Origin: Phycisphaerales bacterium UBA2218
GTDB lineage: Bacteria; Planctomycetota; Phycisphaerae; Sedimentisphaerales; Anaerobacaceae
Length of the DNA: 22,402 nucleotides
NCBI GenBank assembly: GCA_002327785.1
Contig: DCUI01000275.1
Coordinates: forward strand, 19,769 to 42,170
Direction of reading: 5' to 3'
Made by a program: the position numbers and the translations under genes. This document shows positions 7,059-14,307 of the stretch, piece after piece. The notes beneath the pieces are model-generated. The model searched no databases. It was not told the DNA's origin and saw only the letters and a list, made by a program, of their open reading frames with translations. The first letter of the stretch is position 1. The number at the start of each line of letters is the position of its first letter.

Positions 7059-7224
7059 CCGCGTCGCCAATGCAGGATCGAAGGGCTGCAGGACACGTGA
7101 CGGCTGTCGACAGTATGCTTCTCGCGCCTTGGGTTCCTCATCCAGCAACGTGCATCCGCAAAATTGACGTGCCGTACATCGGCAGACTCCGGGAGTTGCG
7201 ATTGTTTCATGGAAGGATGATGTC

Positions 7225-8205
7225 ATGAAAAACGGCAGGGGAACCTTTCTCTGGAGCGGCATTGCCTCCCTCTTTTTTGTACTCTCGGGGACAACTTCCG
7301 GCTTTGCCGCCGCCGGGGATGATCCGAACGCGACGTCCGATTCGGCTCTCGATCTGAGCAAGTTGGACGTGAGCACCATTCAGGAGATTCTGACCAAGGT
7401 TTACACGCTGTTGGCGGAATACGGCCTGAAGATCGTCGGCTCGATTCTGATCTTCGTGGTCGGTCGCTGGGTGGCGAGGCTGCTCTCGAGACTCGCCGGC
7501 AAGGCGATGGCCCGGGCCAAAATAGATGAGACTCTTGTGCGATTCGTAGAGAGTCTATGCTACCTGGGCTTGATCATCTTCGTCGTCATTGCCGCTGTGT
7601 CGAACCTGGGGGTCCAGACGACTTCCTTCGTGGCCATCGTCGGCGCCGCGGGTCTGGCCGTCGGCCTGGCGCTGCAGGGTTCTCTGTCTAATTTCGCCTC
7701 CGGCGTGCTGATGCTCATCTTCAAGCCCATCCGCGTCGGCGACTTCGTCGAGGCCGGCGGCGCCAAGGGCAGCGTTAAGGAGATCGGGATCTTCACCACA
7801 GTCTTGAATTCGCCCGACAACGTGCGGATCATCGTGCCGAATGCGCAGATCACCGGCGGCAACATCAGCAACTTCACGATCAACGGGACTCGCCGCGTGG
7901 ATATGGTCATCGGCGTATCCTACGGAGACGATCTGAAGAAGGCCAAGGAGGTCATCGAGCGGGTCCTGGCGGCAGACACTCGCATTCTGGCCGACCCGGA
8001 GCCGGTCGTGGCGGTCTCGGCCCTGGCGGACAGCAGCGTGAACTTTGTTGTCCGTCCCTGGGTCAACGTCGCGGACTACTGGCCGACGTACTTTGATCTG
8101 ACCGCCAGGATCAAGGTGGCCCTCGAACAAAACGGCCTGACCATCCCCTTCCCGCAGCGCGATGTGTATATCAAACAAGGGACCCCAGGTTCCGCAGGGA
8201 ATTAA
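7225..8205 (+). CDS. Small-conductance mechanosensitive channel, MscS family
   Basis: The product has 326 residues. A likely signal sequence at 1-29 is followed by a polar stretch rich in Asp and Ser. Three membrane helices follow at about 65-88, 108-128 and 131-165. The third holds the MscS pore pattern, GAAGLAVGLALQGSLSNFAS. The beta domain (KPIRVGDFVEAGGAKGSVKE, then IIVPNAQITGGNISNF at about 202-217) and the alpha/beta C-terminal domain ending PFPQRDVYIK are complete, so this is a standard-length channel. It would release solutes at moderate membrane tension. The ATG at 7225 is preceded by GGAAGGATGATGTC. It is encoded 166 bases after mscL on the same strand, and a terminator-like hairpin follows. 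Confidence 0.95.
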   Translation: MKNGRGTFLWSGIASLFFVLSGTTSGFAAAGDDPNATSDSALDLSKLDVSTIQEILTKVYTLLAEYGLKIVGSILIFVVGRWVARLLSRLAGKAMARAKIDETLVRFVESLCYLGLIIFVVIAAVSNLGVQTTSFVAIVGAAGLAVGLALQGSLSNFASGVLMLIFKPIRVGDFVEAGGAKGSVKEIGIFTTVLNSPDNVRIIVPNAQITGGNISNFTINGTRRVDMVIGVSYGDDLKKAKEVIERVLAADTRILADPEPVVAVSALADSSVNFVVRPWVNVADYWPTYFDLTARIKVALEQNGLTIPFPQRDVYIKQGTPGSAGN

Positions 8206-8217
8206 CCAAGGCATTGA

Positions 8218-8266
8218 GAATCCAAGGACATGGATGTGACGCGTCCCTCGGATTCACGGAATTTTT
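8218..8266 (+). terminator. Possible intrinsic terminator or attenuator after the MscS-family gene
   Basis: GAATCCAAGGAC (8218-8229) pairs with GTCCCTCGGATTC (8243-8255) with one mismatch and one bulged base. A run of five T follows at 8262-8266. It sits in the 76-base gap before the DUF481 gene, whose ribosome site comes right after. The T run is short and set back by six bases, so termination may be partial. Confidence 0.45.
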
Positions 8267-8281
8267 GAAAGGAGATTGAAC

Positions 8282-9319
8282 ATGCGTAGATTCGTTTTTC
8301 TGACACTTGCCGCCTGGCTGTTGCTGGGCGCCCCCCTTCACGCGGATCAGGTACTGCTGAAGAACGGCGACCGCCTGACCGGCAAAATCGTGGCCCTGGG
8401 CGACGGGAAACTGGTCTTGAACACCGACCAAGTCGGGCAGATCACGGTCCCCGCGGAGAATATCGCAACGTTCCAGAGCGATTCCGCCATCGCGATCCAC
8501 CTCAAGGATGGGACCGTGCTCAATCAGCCGGCCGTCGCAGCGGACCCGGGCCAGTTCGCAATTGCCCAGGGCCCGGCCCTGCGCCCGCAGACATTCGCAT
8601 TAGCCGACGTCGCGTCGATCAACCCGCCGCCGAAGCCTCAACCCAAGTGGACCGGGAACCTGTCCGCGGCCGTGACCTCGACGCACGGGAACACGAAGGC
8701 CGAGGCGGTCAGCGCCAGCGTGAGCGTCGCCCGACGCTCGGAAAAGGACCGGACCACCGCCGGGGCCGACTACGGCAAGACCAAGCAGAGAGACCGCGAC
8801 ACCGGTGAGGAAAAGACGACCGAAGACTGGTGGCGAGCCAAGGCCCAGTACGACTACTTCTTCACGAAGAAGTTCTTCGGATTCCTCAACGGCCGTTATG
8901 AGAAAGACGCGATCGCAGATCTGGATCGACGCGTCGTGGTCGGCGGCGGCGCCGGTTATCAGTGGATCGAGACGGACCGGACCAGTTTCTCCACCGGCCT
9001 CGGTCTTGCCTCGCTCTATGAGAAGTTCGATGTCGATCCTCCGGCGGACGACAGCAACAGCCAGATCTCCCTGCAGGCCGGATACAACTTCGATCATCGC
9101 ATCACGGACACTCTCCGGTTCGTTCACGACCTGACCTACTATCCGAGCCTGGAACAGTTCTCCGATTACTACCTGACAACAACGGCGGAGTTGCGCGCCA
9201 GCCTGACGAAGACCATGTTCGCGAACTTCAAGGTCATCTTCAACTATGATGAAAGTCCGGCCGCGGGCCAGGGCAGTACGGATGTCAAATACCTGCTCGG
9301 CGTCGGCATGACCTTCTGA
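8282..9319 (+). CDS. DUF481-family outer-membrane beta-barrel protein
   Basis: The product has 345 residues. It has a signal peptide (MRRFVFLTLAAWLLLGAPLHA). Two small strand-rich units follow at about 22-65 and 70-115, of the DQVLLKNGDRLTGKIVAL and AIHLKDGTVLNQ type that often precede DUF481. A C-terminal region of about 220 residues has alternating hydrophobic strands (GNLSAAVTSTHGNTKAEAVS, ADYGKTKQRDRDTGE) and ends in the aromatic GVGMTF, as outer-membrane barrels do. The ATG at 8282 follows AAAGGAG at ideal spacing; an upstream TTG is not needed. The family (YdiY-like) is of unknown function, and some members respond to salt or acid stress. Its position after the two mechanosensitive channels fits an envelope-stress role, which is inference. 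Confidence 0.85.
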   Translation: MRRFVFLTLAAWLLLGAPLHADQVLLKNGDRLTGKIVALGDGKLVLNTDQVGQITVPAENIATFQSDSAIAIHLKDGTVLNQPAVAADPGQFAIAQGPALRPQTFALADVASINPPPKPQPKWTGNLSAAVTSTHGNTKAEAVSASVSVARRSEKDRTTAGADYGKTKQRDRDTGEEKTTEDWWRAKAQYDYFFTKKFFGFLNGRYEKDAIADLDRRVVVGGGAGYQWIETDRTSFSTGLGLASLYEKFDVDPPADDSNSQISLQAGYNFDHRITDTLRFVHDLTYYPSLEQFSDYYLTTTAELRASLTKTMFANFKVIFNYDESPAAGQGSTDVKYLLGVGMTF

Positions 9320-9452
9320 CGGCATCGCGTGATTGGGCGAAGACTGGGCGGGTTCTTTGAGCCCGCTGTGCGGCACCGGGAGACGACGAATGGTGTTTAC
9401 ACAAGAGCCGGCGTCGTGGCCGGCCATACAAGAAGGAAGAAGGAGCACTACT

Positions 9453-11009
9453 ATGAAAACACATGTAGGCATATCATTCATCATGACCCTGTGTATCGCA
9501 GGGGCCTTGTTGTCCGGCTGCAAGTCCACCAGGACATCCGAGCCGGCGCCGGCGGCAACGGTTCAACCGGCAGCCACGGTCCAACCGGCGGCCACGCCCA
9601 AACCAGCGGCGACAGCTACGGGCCGGTGCGGGGCCTGCCAGGCTTCGCGGACGTATCCGGCAAACGACGTGATTCGCCTGGATATACAGATGCCCGCTGA
9701 GGTCCCCATGAATGCGGCATTCGACCATGCCATCAAGGTCACGAACCTGTCCGATATGACGGTGAGCGACGTGGCGATCACGGAATACCTGCCCAAGAAT
9801 TTCAGGTTCGTAAAATCCAACCTTCCGGCAAAGGCGGATGGCGACAAGTTGATGTGGACTCTGGATTCGCTCGACGGGAACGCCAGTCGGCAGATCACGA
9901 TCTCCGGCGTGGCCACCACGAGCGATTGCCTCACGAATTGCGCCACGGTCACCTTCCTTGTGCCCGCGTGCGCCAGCGCCGAGGTGGTCGAGCCGAAGCT
10001 CAAGCTCACGAAAACCGCGCCCAAAGAGGCGATCCTGTGCGATCCGATCCCGATCAAGCTCGCTGTCGCGAACAGCGGCACCGGCGCCGTCCAGGGCGTC
10101 AAGATCGTGGATACACTACCTCCCGGAATGACGACCACGGATGGGAAGAACGAGATCGTCTTCGATGCCGGCACGCTGGCGGCCGGGCAATCGAAGGAAT
10201 TCTCGGCCATGCTCAAGGCGTCTAAGACCGGCGTATACGTCAACAGAGCGGTCACCACCTCAAGCAGCGGTCTGAAGGCCGAGGTGACAACGGAGACGAT
10301 CGTCCGCCAACCCGTTTTGGCGATCACCAAGACGGGACCTGCGAGACACTACATGGGTCGCCCGGCAACCTATGTGATCACAGTCACCAGCAAGGGTGAC
10401 GCCCCCGCACCCAATGTCGTGCTTGAGGACACAATTCCGCAGGGAGTTCAGGGCGTGAAGCCCTCTGCAGGCGGAACGGTGTCGGGCTCGAAGGTGGTGT
10501 GGCAGTTGGGTACGATGGCCGCCAATACATCGAAGCAGGTCACCGTAACGTACACTCCTGTTGCGGCGGGGACTCTGTCCAATACCGCCACGGCGGTCGG
10601 TGCGTGCGCAAATGCCGTGACCGCCGTCGCCAAGACCAACGTTATCGGGATCGCCGCCGTGCTGCTGGAAGTCATTGACACGGACGACCCGGTCCTGATC
10701 GGCCACGAGACCACGTACATCATCACCGCAACCAACCAGGGCGGCATCGCCAGCACAGACGTGCAGATCACCGCATCCTGGGAGGATGCTCAAGAGTACG
10801 TTTCCTCCTCCGGCGACACCAGGGGAGTCATAGAGGGCAATTCGATCAAGTTCGCTCCGTTGCCCAGCCTTCCGGCAAAGGCGAAAGCGACTTGGAAGGT
10901 TGTCGTCAAGGCCGTCAAGCCGGGAGACATACGCTTCAGGGTCGCTATGAACACGGCGGAACTGGGACGCTCCGTGGATGAGACGGAAGCAACACAGCAT
11001 TATGAATAA
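9453..11009 (+). CDS. DUF11-repeat, cysteine-bearing surface lipoprotein (OmcB-like)
   Basis: The product has 518 residues. The signal peptide ends in a lipobox, LLSGC, with Cys23 as the lipidation site. A Pro-Ala-Thr-rich linker (PAATVQPAATVQPAATPKPA, about 33-52) follows. Then come four immunoglobulin-like units of about 105 residues at roughly 73-178, 181-286, 287-396 and 402-518. Units carry the DUF11 signatures, such as LKLTKTAPKEAILCDPI, VKIVDTLPPGMT and VVLEDTIPQGVQG. Cysteines occur at 59, 62, 159, 163, 173, 196 and 385, several as close pairs, recalling the cysteine-rich OmcB proteins. The ATG at 9453 is set by AGAAGGAGCACTACT and by the lipobox; the open frame upstream to 9333 is not coding. 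It is probably anchored in a membrane as a structural or adhesive envelope protein. The function is not known. Confidence 0.85.
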   Translation: MKTHVGISFIMTLCIAGALLSGCKSTRTSEPAPAATVQPAATVQPAATPKPAATATGRCGACQASRTYPANDVIRLDIQMPAEVPMNAAFDHAIKVTNLSDMTVSDVAITEYLPKNFRFVKSNLPAKADGDKLMWTLDSLDGNASRQITISGVATTSDCLTNCATVTFLVPACASAEVVEPKLKLTKTAPKEAILCDPIPIKLAVANSGTGAVQGVKIVDTLPPGMTTTDGKNEIVFDAGTLAAGQSKEFSAMLKASKTGVYVNRAVTTSSSGLKAEVTTETIVRQPVLAITKTGPARHYMGRPATYVITVTSKGDAPAPNVVLEDTIPQGVQGVKPSAGGTVSGSKVVWQLGTMAANTSKQVTVTYTPVAAGTLSNTATAVGACANAVTAVAKTNVIGIAAVLLEVIDTDDPVLIGHETTYIITATNQGGIASTDVQITASWEDAQEYVSSSGDTRGVIEGNSIKFAPLPSLPAKAKATWKVVVKAVKPGDIRFRVAMNTAELGRSVDETEATQHYE

Positions 11010-11103
11010 GCTCCGCAACGGAGCCAATTGCTGACACAATCGGGTGTCACAACCACACTTGGCTGGTCGGGCTCGCCTGGTCACGCGAGCCCGACCCGGC
11101 TTT
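11010..11103 (+). terminator. Hairpins downstream of the DUF11 lipoprotein gene, likely terminator
   Basis: Two stems lie in the gap. GCTCCG-CAA-CGGAGC at 11010-11024 begins right after the stop codon. GGTCGGGCTCGC (11065-11076) pairs perfectly over 12 bp with GCGAGCCCGACC (11085-11096) across an 8-base loop and is followed by CGGCTTTGATT. The T tract is weak, so this may terminate partially or protect the 3' end. Confidence 0.5.
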
Positions 11104-11169
11104 GATTACGCAACTCAGGAATCCTGCCAAGTGTACGGCTGGCTGATACAACAAGAGAAAGGACACGCC

Positions 11170-11472
11170 ATGGGTGTGGTAGGTTTGATCATTCAGCTCG
11201 TCAGCGGTGCAGCCGGCGGCAACATCGCCGGGGCACTGCTCAAGAAATTCAGTCTCGGGACGGCCGGAAACTCCATCGTCGGCATTCTTGGCGGCGGCCT
11301 TGGCGGCCAGATCCTCGGAATGCTCGGCCTTGGCGGCGCAGGCCAGGCGGCAAGCGGGCTGGACATCGGCTCGATTCTGTCCAGCGTCGCCGGCGGCGGC
11401 GTCGGTGGGGGCGTCCTGATGGCGATCATCGGCGTCATCCGCACGGCGATGAGCAAGTCGTCCTCACGATGA
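11170..11472 (+). CDS. Small glycine-rich membrane protein of unknown function
   Basis: The product has 100 residues. Almost the whole chain is hydrophobic and glycine-rich: MGVVGLIIQLVSGAAGGNIA, ALLKKFSLGTAGNSIVGILG, GGLGGQILGMLGLGGAG, then DIGSILSSVAGGGVGGGVLM. It ends with a short basic tail (RTAMSKSSSR). GxxxG-type spacing is dense, which favours tight helix packing, so an oligomeric membrane protein is plausible. Similar proteins of about this length occur in many bacteria with no assigned function, and some are mislabelled as methyltransferases; nothing here supports that label. The start at 11170 follows GAGAAAGGACACGCC. The open frame extends upstream to 11044, but that part crosses the terminator-like hairpin and is not coding. 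It faces the Mla operon tail to tail. Confidence 0.75.
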   Translation: MGVVGLIIQLVSGAAGGNIAGALLKKFSLGTAGNSIVGILGGGLGGQILGMLGLGGAGQAASGLDIGSILSSVAGGGVGGGVLMAIIGVIRTAMSKSSSR

Positions 11473-11525
11473 TTGGCGAATAATCCGTTCGAGGTAGAGA
11501 CTCAGTCACAACCCGTATCGGGACT

Positions 11526-12245
11526 TCAGGTGTTGCCTGGGGGGATCGGTTTGCCGACGAAGATCTTCTGCAGGTCGGCTTCCAGGCAGGTCAGGATTTC
11601 CACGAGACTCTGGTTCAGCGCGTTGACGAAAGCATCGGTGGTCCTGCTCGGCACGGCAGATGCGGCCCTGTAGGTTCTCGCGAAGACGACGCTCTCTTGC
11701 CCCTCGGCGATCTTCACGAGGAAGAATCGTATCTCCATCACGGCCGTAGGAGCGGATTCGTCCAGGAAGTCGCCGTACAGGGCGGTGATGTTTCCCTCCA
11801 GGGTATAGGTCGGCACGATGCGACTGCCCACCGGCAGCACCGTGTTGAACAGGCCCGAATCCGCCAGCCAGACCCGCGTCTTTTCCGTAATCATGGTCCC
11901 CGGCGAGATCAGGAACTGGCGGTAGTAATCCTCTTCGTATTTGAATTCACCCAGCCGATAGACCAGGTTCTTGGTTGCGAAGGCGGTATCGATGCTGAAC
12001 CGGTGCACTTGCAGCGAACCATCGCTGGCCGGGCGGGCTGGATTGTCTTCCCGGACCGCCTCAAGGATGAAGTACTGCTCCTTGTGAGAGGGACCACCGG
12101 CGCAGCCGCCCGCAATCAGGACAGCCGCAAGAAAACAAGAGCATAGGAAGGTGAGAAGGTGAGCAGCTCGGACTGTGCGGTCTGCATTCCCATGCTCCAG
12201 TCTCTCGCTCCTGCGCGTTAGTGCGATGCTTCGACTGCGGGTCAT
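11526..12245 (-). CDS. ABC transport auxiliary lipoprotein, PqiC-like, of the Mla/MCE system
   Basis: The product has 239 residues. A basic N-terminus of about 28 residues leads into a hydrophobic segment and the lipobox IAGGC (Cys48), so the mature protein is a lipoprotein. The rest resembles the ABC_trans_aux/PqiC family: YFILEAVREDNPARPASDGS, then FSIDTAFATKNLVYRLGEFK, YYRQFLISPGTMITEKTRVW and YTLEGNITALYGDFLDES. It ends in a helix with the LNQSLVEILTCLEADLQKIF pattern. The start is firm: the ATG at 12245 overlaps the MCE gene stop as ATGA, with GGAGGTG (12251-12257) inside the MCE gene, so the two are translationally coupled. PqiC proteins sit on the inner face of the outer membrane and dock the MCE protein there. 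The long region before the signal helix is slightly unusual. Confidence 0.85.
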   Translation of the reverse strand: MTRSRSIALTRRSERLEHGNADRTVRAAHLLTFLCSCFLAAVLIAGGCAGGPSHKEQYFILEAVREDNPARPASDGSLQVHRFSIDTAFATKNLVYRLGEFKYEEDYYRQFLISPGTMITEKTRVWLADSGLFNTVLPVGSRIVPTYTLEGNITALYGDFLDESAPTAVMEIRFFLVKIAEGQESVVFARTYRAASAVPSRTTDAFVNALNQSLVEILTCLEADLQKIFVGKPIPPGNT

Positions 12246-13465
12246 TTCAACACCTCCGATTCGCGGGGCGGGTTGCTGAACAGAAGATCCGACGGACGTT
12301 CCCGGAGATTCAGGATCAGGTCGTTGAGGTTGCCCATGGTCTCTCGCAACTCGGCCAGGATGATCTGGATCTCGGGCCTTTCGGTGGCCAACAGGTTATT
12401 CACCTGGGACAGAGTCTGTCCGAGCCGGGCCACCACATCCGGCATATTCGCAACAGCGGGAGATTCTTCCCGCGGCGACAGCAGACTCTGCAAGTGCTTG
12501 TTCGTCATGCGCAGCTCGGCCATCAGTCCTTGGGCTTCCTCGCTCAAGGCCGGGACGTTTGCATCCGCCACCGACCGGTTCAGGGTGTTCAGGAGCCGCT
12601 CGACGTCGGCGTTGATCTGCGCCGCGTTCAGGGCGGCCAGCTTGCGATCGATTGTGGCCAGCACGTCACGCGCTTGGCGGCTCAATTGCGGGACATTCGC
12701 ATCCGCCACCGCCTGACTGAGCGATCTCAGAAAATCCTGGACGGACGCGTCGATCTGGTCCATGTGCAGGGCTTCCATCTTTTGGCGAGCCACCTGCAGC
12801 ACTGCGCGAGTCTCCAGACTCATGGCGGACAGGTTGATCTCGGTGATGGCCGTGTTCAGCGACGTGAACAGGTTCTCCAACGAGCCGGCGAGGCCCTCCA
12901 CGTCAATCGCCTGCAGTTGCGTGAGGATCTTGTCGATCGAATCCTTGATCGTGGTCAGCTCTCCCGGCGCCGAGGGAATCCTCAGATACTTCGGCGTCCA
13001 TGGCACCTTCTCGACGGGGAAACGGTTCGGATCGAGGTAGTTCATTTCGAGAAACGCCTGCCCCGTGAGGATATTCGAGGTGATGCGCATGCGGGCCCCG
13101 CGCTCGGTCATCTGCCCCAACACCTCCTCCACCTGTCCAAGCGAGAAGTTGGGCATTCTCGACCGGGGCATGGCAATGACCACGCGAACATAGAGCCCAT
13201 AGGGCGAGATGCCTCCTTCCTGCATCGGCAGCTCGTAGGTGTTGCCCACGAATCCGATCTCCTTGACCTTCCCCATGCGAACGCCCCGAAATTCTATGGG
13301 CGATCCGATGCTCAGGCCCGTGATGGACTCGGCAAAGTAGGATTCGAAGAGCAGCTCATCCTGCCCCAGCAGTCCCGCTCCGAAGATCACGAGAGCCACA
13401 ACGACGAGGGCTACCGCGATCAGAACGAAGACTCCGATCTTGAAATAGTGCGGCTTTGCATCCAT
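12242..13465 (-). CDS. mlaD: MlaD/PqiB-type MCE-domain lipid-transport protein
   Basis: The product has 407 residues. One membrane helix at about 8-32 anchors it. A single MCE domain follows at about 38-145: FESYFAESITGLSIGSPIEF, then RGVRMGKVKEIGFVGNTYEL and ILTGQAFLEMNYL. The remaining 240 residues are mostly helical. They hold three tandem units of about 46-50 residues starting near 187, 237 and 284; the last two share VADANVPQLS (253-262) and VADANVPALS (299-308). Such tails form a coiled needle or tube across the periplasm in PqiB- and LetB-like proteins. The protein binds the MlaE-MlaF transporter and guides phospholipids between membranes. The start ATG at 13465 has only a weak GGATGG site. 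A 77-base repeat spacer separates it from mlaF. Confidence 0.93.
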   Translation of the reverse strand: MDAKPHYFKIGVFVLIAVALVVVALVIFGAGLLGQDELLFESYFAESITGLSIGSPIEFRGVRMGKVKEIGFVGNTYELPMQEGGISPYGLYVRVVIAMPRSRMPNFSLGQVEEVLGQMTERGARMRITSNILTGQAFLEMNYLDPNRFPVEKVPWTPKYLRIPSAPGELTTIKDSIDKILTQLQAIDVEGLAGSLENLFTSLNTAITEINLSAMSLETRAVLQVARQKMEALHMDQIDASVQDFLRSLSQAVADANVPQLSRQARDVLATIDRKLAALNAAQINADVERLLNTLNRSVADANVPALSEEAQGLMAELRMTNKHLQSLLSPREESPAVANMPDVVARLGQTLSQVNNLLATERPEIQIILAELRETMGNLNDLILNLRERPSDLLFSNPPRESEVLK

Positions 13466-13493
13466 TCAACAAATCCATCCCAATCTCTGACCC

Positions 13494-13548
13494 GTAGATG
13501 CGTTGGAGCGTAGAAGCGTCGAATTCCTACGCATCTACACTTCTACGC
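13494..13548. repeat. Interleaved inverted repeats between mlaF and mlaD (pseudoknot topology)
   Basis: Four short arms lie in a row on the plus strand: GTAGATGCGT (13494-13503), GCGTAGAAG (13508-13516), ACGCATCTAC (13529-13538) and CTTCTACGC (13540-13548). The first pairs perfectly with the third (10 bp) and the second with the fourth (9 bp). The two stems therefore interlock and could form a pseudoknot or two alternative hairpins. The last arm overlaps the mlaF stop codon at 13543-13545. The words GTAGATGCG and GTAGAAGCG are variants of each other, as in the word-built spacer at 1310-1395. Confidence 0.75.
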
Positions 13549-14307
13549 ATCCACCTTTTCAGCCCGGCGACGGAAGAACTGCCGGACCATCGGGTGTTCG
13601 CTCTGGTCGCGAAGCTCTTGCGGCCGGCCGCTGGCGATAATCGTCCTGGTCTCCTTGTCCACCATGATCACACGGTCCGCCACGGCGAAGATACTCGGCA
13701 GCTCGTGCGTGACGATCACGAACGTCACGCCCAGACTCCGCGACAACTCGAGGACCAGATCATCGAGCTGCGCCGAGGTGATCGGATCGAGCCCCGCCGA
13801 AGGCTCGTCGAGGAACAGGATCTTCGGGTCCAGGGCCAGTGCCCGCGCGATGGCCGCCCGCTTTCGCATCCCGCCGCTGAGCTCGGCCGGCATCTTATAG
13901 GCCGCCGCTTGCAGCCCCACCGCCTTGAGCTTCATTTGGGCGACCACCTCAATCGCCTTACGAGGCAGGTCGGTGAATTCCTCCAGGACCAGTGCAATAT
14001 TCGACAGAATGGTCAGCGAGCCGAACAGGGCGCCGCTCTGATACGCCACGCCGATCTTCCTGAGCACGTCAAGCCACTCCTGCCCCTCCGCCGTGACGAT
14101 GTTGGTCCCATCGATCAGGACACTTCCTCCGAGCGGCTTCTTGAGGCCGATCATGTGCTTGAGCAGCGTGCTCTTGCCCGACCCGGAGCCGCCCAGGATC
14201 GTGAAGACCTCCCCGGCCCGAACGTCGAAGTTGATATCCTGGAGGATGACCGTGCTGCCATAGCCGGCCGTCAGGTTCCGTACCTGGATGATCGGTTCAC
14301 CTGCCAT
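13543..14307 (-). CDS. mlaF: MlaF-type ABC transporter ATPase for lipid transport
   Basis: The product has 254 residues and is a complete ABC ATPase. It has Walker A GGSGSGKST at 39-47, the Q loop at Gln90 (GVAYQSGALF), the signature LSGGMRKR at 143-150, Walker B ILFLDEPSAGLDP at about 163-175 and the switch His201 in IVTHELPSIF. AYQSGALFGSLT and SGGMRKRAAIARAL are typical of the MlaF (Ttg2A) subgroup. The ATG at 14307 follows directly on the permease stop TGA at 14308-14310, so the two are probably coupled. It powers phospholipid transport by the MlaE permease at the inner membrane. The stop codon falls inside the repeat spacer. Confidence 0.95.
   Translation of the reverse strand: MAGEPIIQVRNLTAGYGSTVILQDINFDVRAGEVFTILGGSGSGKSTLLKHMIGLKKPLGGSVLIDGTNIVTAEGQEWLDVLRKIGVAYQSGALFGSLTILSNIALVLEEFTDLPRKAIEVVAQMKLKAVGLQAAAYKMPAELSGGMRKRAAIARALALDPKILFLDEPSAGLDPITSAQLDDLVLELSRSLGVTFVIVTHELPSIFAVADRVIMVDKETRTIIASGRPQELRDQSEHPMVRQFFRRRAEKVDA

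Noticed and set aside
9333..9452. Upstream extension of the DUF11 lipoprotein frame
   Set aside because: The signal peptide with its lipobox begins at 9453 right after a strong ribosome site; the 40 upstream codons would bury it.
11044..11169. Upstream extension of the Gly-rich protein frame
   Set aside because: It crosses a 12-bp terminator-like hairpin, and ATG at 11170 has its own ribosome site.
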